DNA from: Nemertoderma westbladi
Taxonomy: Eukaryota; Xenacoelomorpha; Nemertodermatida; Nemertodermatidae
Length of the DNA: 64,000 bases
NCBI GenBank assembly: GCA_032718475.1
Contig: JAUCBJ010000877.1
Span: forward strand, 186,001-250,000
Direction: 5' to 3'
Shown: positions 1-11,045 of the stretch, piece by piece
How the letters are laid out: every line of letters starts with the position of its first letter
Position numbering within the stretch: position 1 is the stretch's first letter
The notes under the pieces: model-generated
The model's input: the letters and a program-made list of their open reading frames with translations, nothing else
Databases searched by the model: none
What the model was told of the DNA's origin: nothing
Made by a program: the position numbers and the translations under genes

Positions 1-3000
1 AGACGGCGGGGGATGGATCTCCTGCTCGGGCAGATGCAGGAGACTGTTCAGCAATTCAAGGGCACAGTAAGGGAAAGTAGACTAGAGTTGCAAGAAGTGC
101 AGCAAAGTATCGCGCTAGAACGCGATAAATTAGTGAACACACAAAAGGGTATACCACCACCCCCTGTAACAATGTGTCAACCCGTTAGGTCTGAAGTATC
201 CCATGCGCAAGGTGTGGAGCCTACACGCATCTATACTGCTAGCGAAGTAGAAACTCCTATAGTAAACACTATTAAGGGTAATTATAAACCTGTTGATAAT
301 GATATCTCATCTAGACTTGATAATAATCCGAGAAACTTATATACCGATAATTCTCTATTCAATAATACGATGGCTCAAGAAAGTTTTACACGCCAAATGG
401 CTAGAACCGAAGCCCGACAAGCAGTAAAGGTTGGAGAGATCGTCAAGTTCAATGGAGATGAGATGAAATGGTTACCTTTTAATGAATATTACAAAGATAA
501 CATACAGAACTCTGTACTATCTAATGGAGAGAAACTTAGATTCCTCATAGAGTGCTTGGAAGGATCTCCCAAGTTAATGGCGTTAAAGTTTATTGGACAT
601 CCAGACGGATTAAGACAAGTTTGGGATACACTAAACATCAGGTATGGTAATAGGAATAACATAGCTGGGTATTTGTATGCAAAGTTGGTAGCGCCCCGAA
701 AGTTTATTAGCAGCGGGATTATAGAGTTTTCCGATGAAATTCAGGAGATCTGCAGACAATTAGATTGGCTAGGTAAGTCTCATGAGTATCAGAGCGCTAT
801 GGTTATTAGAGCAGTGGCTTCTACTTTACCGAAGGGTGGAGTAGGTACACGCTGGGACAAGAAAGTGTTATACATGATGGAACAACAACAACGAGACCCT
901 ACCATGACTGATCTCATGACATTCTTGGATGGCGAAGTGAAATTACAGCTCATAAAGCAGTCCAGAGAGAAGACAGCGGAAAGTAAGGTAAGTGAGAAAC
1001 CCGTTTCTAGGAGAAGGGTAACACCAGTATGTTATACCGACGACGGTGAAAGCCAAACCTCTCAAGGAGAGGACAGCGGGAAAGACACTGACAGGTCTTA
1101 TTATGTCAATAAAATGCCTAAAGATCAGGTAAGTACATCCAAGTCTCGACCCAATGACAGAAGGGAACTGGTACAAAAAACCCCTCCTACGTCTCCTAAA
1201 AGAATTCAGGTGAGAAAGCCCGAGGAAAGAACAAGTGTGCACCACATAGCACAGGTTAAAGTAAGTAACATCAAGCCGAAATGTGTGCTGTGCGACGGGC
1301 CCCACCGTTTGAATGTGTGTGATGAATTCCTGAGGAAATCATTCGAGGATAGACGTGAAGTCATGTGGGATAAACGGTTGTGTTATAATTGCCTCAGACG
1401 AGGACACCAACGGCGAACCTGTTACTCCGACGCAAGGTGTGCAAAGTGCGGCGCAAAACATCATATCTTGTTGCACACGGAATTCGAACGAAACAGCCCG
1501 AGTCAGGTAAGTGAGTCCGAACTACATGTCCAATTCAGTGATGTGAACGACACTGATCAATCTGAGATGGAAGGATTCTATACGGACGAGTTCTCCGACC
1601 AAAACGAATCCTGTTACCTAATAAACACCACCGCAGTGTATCGAGCACTCGTGCATGAGAAAGACACAGACAGCGACCTTACCTTAACTACTTCTGATCA
1701 ACAACCATCTTGGAAAGCGCCAACTTCCAATATAGGAATCCGAGAATTTCCTGTAGTCCAGTTACGGGTCCACGGACCTCAGAAGAGCTATATAGTGAAC
1801 GCCCTCCTGGACTCCGGTAGCACAGGAACATTCATCGATAAAGAACTAGCCGAAGTCATCTTTGCTGGACAACCCAAGTTCCGAACCAAGCTAAACATGT
1901 CAGGGATCATGCAGGTTTGGAATTCTACTGTAGCTGCCGACTATTACATAGGTGAGTTGTCCACTCCACAGGATAAACTAGGAGAATACAGTATAAGGTC
2001 AGTCAAAATGGTGGCAATAAAGAACTTCGCTACCACCCAAGTGGAACCTTATAATTGGGACGAAGATGATCATGCCCAACAACTTAACATCCCTAGATTC
2101 GACACCGATTATCCTGGAGTACAAATATTAATCGGTCAAAACGCGCATGAGGCGCTGGAGACATTAGAGAAACGACCTACTCAACCGCAACCACTTCAGA
2201 CCTATGCGGTAAGAACTAGAGTAGGTTGGTACCTTACTGGACCTTCCCGTAGAACGCTCAGGGAAAGACTGCTTCAAGATCGCGTATGCCAGGTGAGTGA
2301 ATGGGAAGACGATACTAGTGAGGGAGACGACCCAACTGAGGGAACACCACACTCCTCAGATAATGACAATCTTAACTCCAATGTAGATCAATGGAGATAT
2401 TACCCCAAGACGATAAATATAGCCGACATCGCTTCCAGAGGAGCAACTCCTCAAGATCTGACAGATACTCCAGACCGGCTAGGTGAACCCGACTTCCTGA
2501 GTAAGGAGGATGAATGGCCTCCCCATCTTACTCCGGCTGAGATTAGACAAGCCAAGGGAGCGGAGAATGTCAAACCTAAAACCCGGACGGGTGGATCGGA
2601 GTTATTTGAACCCGGGATAGATCTGTCGGTATTACATATTGCCAGGGACGACGCCGTGGATCTGGACCTCCCCACCGCGAGTGGATCCTTCATGAAGATC
2701 CGAGAGAGCGATTGGAGCTCTGGAACATCAGACGTCTCGCAGGGACTCTCACCTCTCCTGCAGGAAGCGACGGACCACTATAGCTCCTGGAATCGGCTTT
2801 GTAAGGCTGTCGCGTACTTAGAGCGATGTTTCTATCGTCACTATTCCAGGACGAAGAGGAAACCTGGAATTGTATTCGGGATGCAGCGACTCAATCACCC
2901 AGTCGGTCGTTTGTGTTTACCGGAAGGGAATGGAGGACTCTCCGGAAACTGTGGAAGGCAAGATTCTCTTCCCACGACCACCTCCCTAATCCTTCAAACA

Positions 3001-3021
3001 TCTAGGGACTCCATAACGTAA
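1..3021 (+). CDS. BEL/Pao gag-protease polyprotein, 5' end outside window
   Basis: The frame is open from base 1, and the second copy shows that translation starts about 1.4 kb further upstream; the ATG at 13 is internal. From N to C terminus I see a DUF1759-like gag domain (around VGEIVKFNGDEMKWLPF), a Cys/His knuckle region (CVLC, then CYNCLRRGHQ and CAKCGAKHH), and a retroviral-type protease with active site LLDSGSTGTFID. The RNase H tail signature DIASRGATPQDL follows at once, then a region resembling the SSWNRLCKAVAYL segment before the integrase in Pao polyproteins. The normal polyprotein would carry about 900 more residues of RT, RNase H and integrase between or after these. Copy 1 is uninterrupted where copy 2 has a 13-bp deletion. 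The last ~60 residues probably lie out of the ancestral frame. Confidence 0.85.
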   Translation, partial: RRRGMDLLLGQMQETVQQFKGTVRESRLELQEVQQSIALERDKLVNTQKGIPPPPVTMCQPVRSEVSHAQGVEPTRIYTASEVETPIVNTIKGNYKPVDNDISSRLDNNPRNLYTDNSLFNNTMAQESFTRQMARTEARQAVKVGEIVKFNGDEMKWLPFNEYYKDNIQNSVLSNGEKLRFLIECLEGSPKLMALKFIGHPDGLRQVWDTLNIRYGNRNNIAGYLYAKLVAPRKFISSGIIEFSDEIQEICRQLDWLGKSHEYQSAMVIRAVASTLPKGGVGTRWDKKVLYMMEQQQRDPTMTDLMTFLDGEVKLQLIKQSREKTAESKVSEKPVSRRRVTPVCYTDDGESQTSQGEDSGKDTDRSYYVNKMPKDQVSTSKSRPNDRRELVQKTPPTSPKRIQVRKPEERTSVHHIAQVKVSNIKPKCVLCDGPHRLNVCDEFLRKSFEDRREVMWDKRLCYNCLRRGHQRRTCYSDARCAKCGAKHHILLHTEFERNSPSQVSESELHVQFSDVNDTDQSEMEGFYTDEFSDQNESCYLINTTAVYRALVHEKDTDSDLTLTTSDQQPSWKAPTSNIGIREFPVVQLRVHGPQKSYIVNALLDSGSTGTFIDKELAEVIFAGQPKFRTKLNMSGIMQVWNSTVAADYYIGELSTPQDKLGEYSIRSVKMVAIKNFATTQVEPYNWDEDDHAQQLNIPRFDTDYPGVQILIGQNAHEALETLEKRPTQPQPLQTYAVRTRVGWYLTGPSRRTLRERLLQDRVCQVSEWEDDTSEGDDPTEGTPHSSDNDNLNSNVDQWRYYPKTINIADIASRGATPQDLTDTPDRLGEPDFLSKEDEWPPHLTPAEIRQAKGAENVKPKTRTGGSELFEPGIDLSVLHIARDDAVDLDLPTASGSFMKIRESDWSSGTSDVSQGLSPLLQEATDHYSSWNRLCKAVAYLERCFYRHYSRTKRKPGIVFGMQRLNHPVGRLCLPEGNGGLSGNCGRQDSLPTTTSLILQTSRDSIT

Positions 3022-4680
3022 CAACATATGGAGTGGGTGTGTGACTCTATTATTTTATATTATTTTATTATTTTTATATTTCTGTATGTATTACTATGTA
3101 ATTTTATTATAATCGTTTTCTTTAATTTTATTTAGTAGAATCTTATTTAGCGATTATTTAGTAGAATAGTGCAATATATTCGTGTTTATTGCGTACGTAA
3201 TTACTTATATTATATTTAGTGCGACGGCGAGAAATAATTCTTTTCCTCCTTCCTTACTGTCCGTATTACATTACAAATACGTAACTACAGTAAGATGAAA
3301 TGTCCGTACTTATTAAAGTACAATAAAGCCACTACTATATTCAAGTATTATTGGTAGGCAGAGTATTAGGAATGCAAAGTTCAGATCCTCGTGTCTCGGC
3401 TAAATCAAGCTCTGGGTAGACCTTGGAAACGACTTGCCTCTTCACACTGACATTGCTTCGTGCGATATTGCTCTCATACCGTATATTAAATAATACATAT
3501 AGTAGCGTGATGTCCCTATAACAGTAGCGTATAACGCAAAATAAATCTGTTAAACCCTTTGACCATCTGTAATTCTAGTCGATTAAGATATCGCGGCACC
3601 CACCGATATACTTGAAAGACAAATTCTAGAATCAGTGGTTAACGTCCCCAGACAAGTTCTGGAATAAATCGGTGCCCATCTCAAATATTAATTATTTAAT
3701 ATTTTTGCAAATCTAATAAATCAAAATCTGTAAAATTCAGATCCTTCAACAATTCTAGTCAATTAAGATATCGTAGCATTTACCGATATTCTTAAAAAGA
3801 CAATTGTCATAGAATTAAGGATCTTGTGTCCCCAGACATGTTCTAGAATCAAAATATGTCAATTTAATTATCAAATAATAAAATTTCAGGGAATAAATTT
3901 AAATTCATGCCTTTTAATGAATTTAATAAATTGCCATTTTTACGCAATTTATAACATTCCCAAAATTCCATTAATTAATAGATCAAGGGAGCGGAGATTT
4001 ATCTTATTATGCGTATGAGTGTGCGAAAGTCTCCCAAACATAGTCAATAGCCGATAAAATTCATAAAGTCATGTATAAAACAGGACATTGACCATTAAAG
4101 AATTACTATTAAATAACATCCCAGATCTGTATGCATTGGAATTACCCTAATTCTAGCGCTAGCTTTGCATAATGTCACCATAGCAACAACCACGCTAGAA
4201 TTAGAATTGAGTTAAAAGAACAATAGAAAGCTTGTCCCATTGAATAGCATAGGGAATAAATAGCGCACTGCTAGTATCCAAGGATACATAATAATACAGT
4301 GACATTCTGGAAGGCATTGACTAACGGACAAATGGCCCGAGTGTGTGTAATTTGTGACAAGTTGTGTGTGTGGTATTTGTGAGTTTATAGGCGAATGTTA
4401 CTACTAAGGTGTGTTTACAGTAGCGAGTCGCAATTGTGAAAGTAACCCTAACTCTCCAGTAAGAACCTGAAGTATATCTAAGTCTTTGGGACGGACGGTG
4501 GAGTGGCTCGTGCTGGTTGTTGTAGTCGTTGTGCAGCTACGACGTTGGCGATAGGCACATCGGCGAAAGGACACCAGCGCTGAGGATCTCGCACTGTCCG
4601 GGGGCAGAGAGGGGTAGGCAGCGACGCCCGCTCGCCTAAATATAAACTCATTATAATATGGATAAACTCATATAGCAGAT
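3022..4680. other. Non-coding part of BEL copy 1
   Basis: This AT-rich stretch has no convincing reading frame. It is closely matched at 48327-49800 in the second copy, with only small indels, so it is part of the element and not flanking DNA. A near-repeated phrase (CAATTCTAGTC...AAGATATCG) occurs around 3570 and 3750, suggesting an old internal duplication of about 180 bp. Confidence 0.6.
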
Positions 4681-5088
4681 ATGATTGAGTTGATAGAAGA
4701 TGATCTTGGTATCAGGGAGCGATATACTGTACCTTTACAAGCGTTTGTTGATAGCTTAATACGCGGCGATGCTGGTCCAACTGCTGCGGAGGACGACGGT
4801 CGTTATATCGAACCGCCAATGTCCCAAGAGCAGCTCGCGCGCGAGTTGGACTATAGAAAATTCGCCGCTCGATATACGCAGCGTAACGGTACATATATGG
4901 ACCTCTTAACTACTGGACATTCTATCGATTTACACGATACGGCCTATGTCGAACATATCCTACCCAGAGGAGTCGAAACGATAAACCAAAATTCTAATGC
5001 GAAAATCCTATTCGAAATCGACTCGAAAGAAAAGACATTAAAGAAACAAATAAACGCGGTAACTCCAACATATATTTGGAATTCTTGA
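4681..5088 (+). CDS. Unidentified ORF in the 3' region of BEL copy 1
   Basis: The 135-residue frame opens with MIELIEDDLGIRERY and ends in TYIWNS. I recognise no domain: it is mostly polar, with no signal peptide or membrane segment. It lies between the gag-pro ORF and the 3' LTR, where some BEL elements keep an extra gene. In the second copy the corresponding sequence lacks roughly 240 bp at the start and has a 2-bp deletion (GCGCGCGAG reduced to GCGCGAG near 49947), so the frame is destroyed there. It could be a residue of a lost integrase or accessory gene, or simply chance. Confidence 0.3.
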   Translation: MIELIEDDLGIRERYTVPLQAFVDSLIRGDAGPTAAEDDGRYIEPPMSQEQLARELDYRKFAARYTQRNGTYMDLLTTGHSIDLHDTAYVEHILPRGVETINQNSNAKILFEIDSKEKTLKKQINAVTPTYIWNS

Positions 5089-5139
5089 TAGAAGCATTGT
5101 AACAACAAATAAATATCATCCGCGTTTCCCCTACCAGAC

Positions 5140-5451
5140 GTGCGTCTTTGGTATTATTACGATAAATGCCCTAGACCCAGCCAGTGGACGGAAAGACATA
5201 AACATCCACGGAAACGTTGTGTTAAACACAGTTGTGCTCGTAATATTTACTGGAGTTTCGAGCGAAACTTGTTTGACGTATCACCTATGCTCACTCGGCT
5301 CGAACGATCCTGGAGTAAACCTACGATCAGAGTCCCGGAATACTCGGTCAAACCTCCTCATTCCTTAGTTGGACCTCAGACCTGCGATCCTGGTGGTGTC
5401 GCGGATCCTCGCGGACTGTATTCACTGTTCAAAGATCTAGTGCTACCCTAA
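5140..5451 (+). other. Unidentified reading frame in BEL copy 1, C-terminal half shared with copy 2
   Basis: A 103-residue open frame ends in GLYSLFKDLVLP. Its last 60 residues are nearly identical in the second copy (50378-50560), but upstream stop codons in that copy break the first half. No family is recognised. High nucleotide identity of the two elements explains the similarity without coding constraint, so the coding status is doubtful. Confidence 0.2.
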
Positions 5452-5804
5452 CAATTAATCGGTAACACTCCGACAGTGATTTCTAGCTAACCGCCCATCT
5501 TACCTAGCCGGATTGTGATGCGGACACCTAATATCACTATCCAACCGTATGGTCGTTCCCGTTTAACGCGATACAACCCTTCATCAAGGTGAAGGAGAGC
5601 GTTGTACGAAACGAGTTAAACGCTATTCTATAAAGATCAAAAAAGAAACCTGCGTTTGTTCAGATAAACGTAAGTTATAACAGTAAGTCCAATCGATAAA
5701 CGAATTGGCCTTATCTCAGTTCGATTGGGAAATCTCGAATCTCTAAGAAGATATCAAGCTTAGAAAACCCTATTCTCTGCGAGAGTTTTGGACGAACGTA
5801 TCCC

Positions 5805-6011
5805 ATGACAAGCGGAGGAAAATCAGCTCGAGGAGAAGCATATCGAAATGGACGAGATACCGACCGTAAACCCAAACCTTCTAATGCAATTGTATTGCAC
5901 CCTTTACCCAGGATTTATAGCCTTCCTAGTAAAGTGGCTCGCCCCAAAGAGAAAAGGACTCTGGCTAGCCTCGGGAAACTGCGTGAACGCCGTCCGCGCA
6001 AGAAAAACTAA
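5805..6011 (+). CDS. Small basic ORF just upstream of the 3' LTR (copy 1)
   Basis: A 68-residue, Lys/Arg-rich frame (MTSGGKSARG start, RRPRKKN end) sits 80 bp before the 3' LTR. The second copy keeps a frame of identical length at 50916-51122 despite about 20 substitutions. A second frame overlapping it (ATG at 5848; 50959 in copy 2) encodes a hydrophobic stretch followed by basic residues and is also open in both copies. No function can be assigned; one of the two frames could be the end of a spliced accessory or envelope-like gene, but nothing in the sequence proves this. Confidence 0.3.
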   Translation: MTSGGKSARGEAYRNGRDTDRKPKPSNAIVLHPLPRIYSLPSKVARPKEKRTLASLGKLRERRPRKKN

Positions 6012-6089
6012 CTGTTTAGAGTATCTTTATGTTTTAGAAACTGTGATTTTTATATTTTATAGACTGAAAATCCCATTTTCTGGGAGCGG

Positions 6090-7299
6090 TGTAAAAGCCT
6101 TTGCTGAATTGCCCCGTTATTTTTCTTATTTTTCCATTAAAATACTCTGTAGTTGATTTAATAGGCGTAAGAGAGCGTATTATTGCTGTATCGGTGTTTT
6201 TTAGAGGATCTAAGAGCTATTTCCTCCGTATGTGTACTGTGGAAGGCATAGTTGATGATTCTATGGCAATTCTGTGACGCAAAAGGGGCTAGATACTCTT
6301 GAACAGTAGTTACTATGACGACGGTTAACAGCTGATATTCATACGTGTCGATTTTCTTTGTTCTACGGCATCTCTCAGTTCAGTCAACCAATCAGAGCGT
6401 TTTTATGGCTCTTGTACAGAAATTTCCGAGAAATCACGTAATGCATTATGGGCAGTGTTATCATTCAGTCCTGAGCCAAGGAAGAACGGCTTTGGAGTAT
6501 TTTGTGCTTTTCTGCTTTAGCCTTACACTAGTAGGCTTAATTATAAGGACATATATCCGTTATCTGCATGTACCATCATAACTGCACTGGTTAACACTGG
6601 TTAACTGGCCCATACTGTGCAACTTAACTTAACATTACTGCTTTGCTGTCGGTTATTCATTATATTTGTTGATGAATTATTATATTTGGAATAACGAGAA
6701 ATAACCCCGAAACCCAATATTCTTGATATACCGAAGGTAAGAGAGAAAGGTTACATATAACGATTGTGACTTATGTTAAAGTGGTTTGAAGTGAATCTAA
6801 TGTTATTTGATAGACCCTACATGAGTCGGTCCGTGTTCCTTTTATATGTGACTAAAATCAGTGAAGATCGGCAGATTAGTGTGCAGTATTGTGCAGCATT
6901 GTGTATGAGTGAGACTGATAACGAAGCATTTCCTAAAGAATGCGCCATATATGTGAATTATAACTAAGCCATATCGTTGTGAGTAGTTTAAGTCATAACT
7001 CTGTTTATATAGATAGAGCGCCACGTCCTAAAGGAACTGTTAATATTCCCCGAAGGTGAATAATATTGTCAGAGATTATATAATACTGTCAGTCGAATAA
7101 TACATTAGGCTTACATAGCAATAAGATTAAGCCGTCGAACCCAATCTCCCGGGTATATCCAGCGGGTGAATGATCGCGCACAGATTGGTTTCGACTAGTG
7201 TAGTGAATCAAATACTTGTCATAGGCTAAAAGTGATTTATTATCTAAAAGACATCCTAATTTGGCGGGTTAAACTGCCAAAGGTCTGAAAGCGCGAACA
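6090..7299 (+). repeat. 3' LTR of BEL copy 1 (1210 bp)
   Basis: The LTR starts TGTAAAAGCC and ends GCGCGAACA, giving TG...CA termini, and is preceded by the purine-rich TGGGAGCGG. It matches the LTRs at 38461-39620 and 51201-52399 over its length, but its first 400 bp are clearly divergent, marking a separate subfamily. The small ORFs inside it on both strands recur in all copies and look like by-products of LTR conservation. Confidence 0.9.
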
Positions 7300-7575
7300 G
7301 TACCTATTCCAGTACTTATTATATTGATAATGGACATTATTTGTGCCCGAAATATATTTATAATATCTTATAATATCTGAACATATAATTAATAATTGAA
7401 TGAATTTAGTATCGAATATTAAACTCCAAACATTAGATTTAGAATATGACTAAGACATTAAGAAATGTGATAATTTCCAGTCATCAAAAATCTGACCAGC
7501 AGTTAAAGGCCTGCATGGGAGATAAAACTCCGTAGCAGCAGTCATGTACTGAGTAAGCAAGGCATCCAACCAACT
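7300..7575. other. Unassigned AT-rich spacer
   Basis: This lies between the BEL 3' LTR and the 3' tail of the RTE-like LINE. I see no gene and no repeat with a partner in the window. Confidence 0.5.
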
Positions 7576-7624
7576 AAGCTTACTACTACTACTAGGATCG
7601 GCATGCTGCATTGCAGCTGCATTT

Positions 7625-8119
7625 TTAAGAATGCTGTGCCGGCTTGTCAACAAAATTGCACCGCCACAACTCCCTATCACCCATGACATTTGCTAGATCA
7701 TCCGCATCTTTAAGGCCAGTGTCCTTTAAGATACGTCTCAAGAAAGTCATGGGCTGTCCACCATGCTTATTCACTCCATGAGGCTGCCAAAGTACAAGAT
7801 TATGCACTGGCTGGTCCTCACGGCGAAAGCAATGTCCTGCAAAGCGGAGGCGATTTTGTTCTAGTGTCAAGCTTGGGGGAACCAATGAGACACCTCCAAT
7901 GTTATATAGTGTCTGGTTGGAGATGTGTGCATTGTACTTGACACAATGTACCCGGCGTAGCATTCTTGTGAATGTGCCATCCAGAGATTTGGTGTCCTCA
8001 GCAGTTAGAGCCCAGCATGGACTCCCGTAGAGGAGTACTGGAACTACTGCTGCTCTAAATACTCGGACCTTAAGGACCTTAATTCTAGGTGACTTCCAAA
8101 TCCTGGAAAGCCTATTCAA
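7625..8119 (-). pseudogene. RTE LINE C-terminal segment
   Basis: The 164-residue frame continues the RT polyprotein in another frame: KVRVFRAAVVPVLLYGSPCWAL is the post-RT thumb seen in RTE elements, followed by RFAGHCFRRED. It ends about 40 bp before the (TAG)n tail. The frame change relative to the RT block indicates a small indel near 8130. Confidence 0.8.
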
Positions 8120-8146
8120 GGCTGCCCATGCCTTTCCCTTACGTAT

Positions 8147-9232
8147 TCAAAGGTCCTCACCTGACTTCCGGATCCATGATCCCAGGTAACAGAAGTCGTC
8201 CACATGCTCAAGCATACCATCCTTTGAGCTTATGCTCATCCGATCAGAGACTTGCTGAGGACTTTCAAAGTTAACTGTCAGAATTTTGGTCTTTCTGGAG
8301 TTAATAAAAAGACCAACACTAGAAGCAGCATGTTCTAATGAGCTGAGGAGCCGCTGGGCTCCCTCTAATGATTCTGAGAGTACTCCTAAGTCATCAGCAA
8401 AGTCTAGATCAGTTAGGTACTTGGCAGGATTTCCTCGACTTCTGGAGCCAGTAGGTGGAGTTATCATCACCCCATCATCATTATGATGATCTAAGGACAT
8501 GCGTAGAACATAGTCAACCACAATAATGAACAAGAATGGTGCAAGTGTGTCTCCTTGGAGGACGCCCCATAACACTTCAAATGGTTCTGTGTCACCGTCA
8601 ACAGTAGACACAAATGTTGTCGAACCATCGTATACTGATCTGATTGCTGCAATAATTTCATCAGGAATCCCATATAATGAAAGTATGCTGAACATACGTG
8701 AGCGAGAGACTGAATCAAAGGCCTTGAAGAAGTCAACAAAGATAACAGCCAGATGCCTGTCTTTCTTTTTTGATAACTCTTCAATTATCCTTCTAAGTGC
8801 CAAAATGGGCTCCATGGTCCCACGACCTTTACGGAACCCATTCTGATTTCCACGTAGCAGTCTCTCAATGGGATCCCTGATGCGATTTAATAGAATTCTA
8901 TTGTATAGTTTTGCAGCAATCGAGATCAATGAGATTCCCCGAAAAGAACCATAGAGTGTTAGGTTGCCCTTCTTGGGAACTGGCACCAACTTATTTGTTT
9001 TCATTTCTTGTGGGACTCTTGTTGTACGGTACATGTCTACTATGATGGGATAGATGAGCTTTAAACACTCAGGTATTTTAAAGACCTCAGGGGGAACACC
9101 ATCTACTCCACTGGCACGATTGGTCTTAATGTTCTTTGCAGCAGCCTTCACTTCTGCAAAGGAGATATCGCCAATGGGAATATCTGGGAGTACAGACTCA
9201 GACACTTTTACTTCTATAAAGTTATCAGGCAA
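8147..9232 (-). pseudogene. RTE LINE reverse transcriptase domain
   Basis: The 361-residue frame shows RT blocks in order: NRASGVDGVPPEVFK, SFRGISLISIAAKLYNRIL, VIFVDFFKAFDSVSR, GVLQGDTLAPFLF, and the catalytic FADD followed by INSRKTKILTVN. The wording of these blocks is that of RTE/BovB elements. A stop after GSWIRKSGEDL separates it from the tail segment. Confidence 0.9.
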
Positions 9233-9702
9233 TACCCTGTCATTATTGAGGAGCTTTTCAAAGTGGGCTTTCCAACCATTGAGGCGATCGGCTGGTGATT
9301 CAGCCTTAACCTTGGTGGTTGGTTGGCTTTTCCGCCCAGTAAGCAGATTGATCGATTTCCATGCCTGGGATGATTGCCTGCTGTCGTCAGCATCATTGAT
9401 GGCATCAACCTGTTGGTTTATTAGCTCCTGTAGATTAGCAGAGTACTGCCTGTTCAGGGACCTAGATGCAGCTTTAACTGCATTCTTGGCCGCTGTAGTC
9501 TGTTTGAGTCGGGACTCTTTCTGCGCCTTATGAAGGTCATTTCGGCACTTCTGAATTTTGTTGTCAGTCCAGGGGGCCCTTTTCCTGTTTCGAGGGTATA
9601 CAGGAACTGTTTCTGCAGCTGCTAACTTAACTGCTTCTGTAAAGGCAGTATAGCCCTCACAGTGATCTGCCGCCTCAGAGGCAAGAGCCTCATACCTGTT
9701 GC

Positions 9703-10716
9703 TCAGCTGTAGTGTGAAGCTGGCTGTAGTGCTGTAGTGTGTGGCTGTTGCAACAGAGAGGACCAGTCATGCCGCGGAAATGCAGATTTCGTTGTTCTGC
9801 TAGCACGCAGACTAAGTCTTACCTTGGCCACAATAAGGCGGTGATCACTGGAGAAGGGTCGAAGTGTAAATGCATTACAGTCTTGTATAGAGCTCCTGTA
9901 TTTCCTACGGAACAGAATATGGTCTATCTGGGACTTGTGACCACTGGGTCCACTATGAGTCCATAGCTTTCCAGTTCGCTTCTTGAACTGGGTTCCAGCC
10001 GAAAACAATCCATTTCCAGAGATAAAATCCTGAAGATGGACAGAATTTCGATTAACACTATTGCTATAGACCCAGGGCGATGTAGGTGATTGATGCAAAC
10101 TTGCATTAAAGTCTCCCAGGAATGTTAAGAATGCATGCTTATCCACTCCATCAGTAGCTGCTTGTAGATTGTGGTAGAAATTTTCCACCTCTTCTACAGG
10201 GGCAACACTAGTTGGAGAGTAGCACACAATCAGAACCACCTTAGGAAACTTCTTAGCCAGTCTTCCAGAACATGAGAAGTGGCAACGGATGATGCGGTTA
10301 GTGATTTGGTCTATTTTGTCCAATGCTGCATGTGCAGTTGGATTCATCAATAGACCAATTCCACCATTGCCACCATCATCTGCTGACGCGAGGGCGAGTC
10401 GCCAACCGCCCCCCATGTCCTTAATCAGAACCTCATCAGTCTGTCCAGTCTGCATTCGGTGCTCTTGAACACCCACTGCGCTAAGAGAAAGCTTATCTGC
10501 CAAGGCAGTCAGCTCACCTTGTCGCATTGGGGACCCGAGTGAGAGGGTGTTTACGGAGGCTAGTCTAGTGACTTGCCTCAGATTCACCAATGGCTTTGTT
10601 GGTCGGGGTGGAACATGAGAGTAGCCTCCAACTCCAGAATCCCTCTCCCCATCACAATCTGGCCTCCCTGGTGACCCAGGGTTTGGGCTAGAAAGGTCAT
10701 CAGGAAAGGGACTCAA
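9703..10716 (-). pseudogene. RTE LINE endonuclease domain
   Basis: The 337-residue frame carries an APE-type endonuclease: the start SVNTLSLGSPMRQGEL..., AVGVQEHRM (catalytic Glu), GDFNA, and SQIDHILFRR followed by SSDHRLI near the end. These are the standard Asn, Glu, Asp-Asn and Asp-His sets for nicking target DNA. The first ~60 Pro/Gly-rich residues precede the domain. It is separated from the RT frame by a ~470-bp interval with frame breaks. Confidence 0.85.
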
Positions 10717-11045
10717 AGAATTGTTAGCTGCTCTCTCTCCAGTAGGGGGTGAGACAGGCAGCCGGTCAGGAGTTAACTGACGCCTGTGAGCTTATATACC
10801 AGTTTAACCATAATGGAATAGCATAGCACGGGCCAAAGGGGCATTATTACAAGTAGAATGTGTGTATAATGGCACTAGATGGCGTAAAAACCCTTAGCAA
10901 ATAATTATTTAATTGAAACGGCCAATATTATACCGTAACTAGCTTTATCAATATAAAATGGTGTTTTGAGCTAAAAATCAGTAAAATAAGTAATCTAAAA
11001 AGGCAGAATTAATGAATGCATCAACAGTACTAGTTATTTGAAATA

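Larger units (their letters stand above)
1..7299 (+). mobile_element. BEL/Pao-type LTR element, copy 1 (3' part), RT and integrase missing
   Basis: This is the 3' portion of an LTR retrotransposon; its 5' half lies left of the window. Position 1 aligns with position 45319 of the second copy, and the two stay collinear to the 3' LTR end. It encodes a gag-like region with DUF1759-type and zinc-knuckle segments, an aspartic protease, then jumps directly to the tail of an RNase H. The reverse transcriptase, most of RNase H and the integrase are absent here and in the second copy, so the loss predates the spread of this subfamily and movement must rely on enzymes supplied in trans. About 3 kb of mostly non-coding sequence follows, then a 1.2-kb LTR. 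No target duplication can be checked because the left end is outside the window. Confidence 0.9.
7576..10790 (-). mobile_element. Decayed RTE-clade LINE
   Basis: A non-LTR retrotransposon reads right to left with an apurinic endonuclease, a reverse transcriptase and a C-terminal tail in the usual order. Its 3' end is marked by a short (TAG)n run (seen on the plus strand as CTACTACTACTA near 7581), typical of RTE elements, which lack poly(A). The reading frame is broken between endonuclease and RT (about 9233-9702) and again at about 8120-8146, so the copy is dead. The right boundary near 10790 is estimated from the end of recognisable similarity. AGCTTA occurs at both flanks and could be a short target duplication. 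Confidence 0.85.

Noticed and set aside
6773-6967. Short conserved ORF in the LTRs (MLKWFEVNLMLF...), also at 39086 and 51865
   Set aside because: It is open in all three LTRs, but the LTRs are near-identical throughout, the opposite strand is equally open, and no domain is seen.
8089-9533. Plus-strand ORFs opposite the RTE element
   Set aside because: They are complementary shadows of the endonuclease and RT frames, with no domains of their own.
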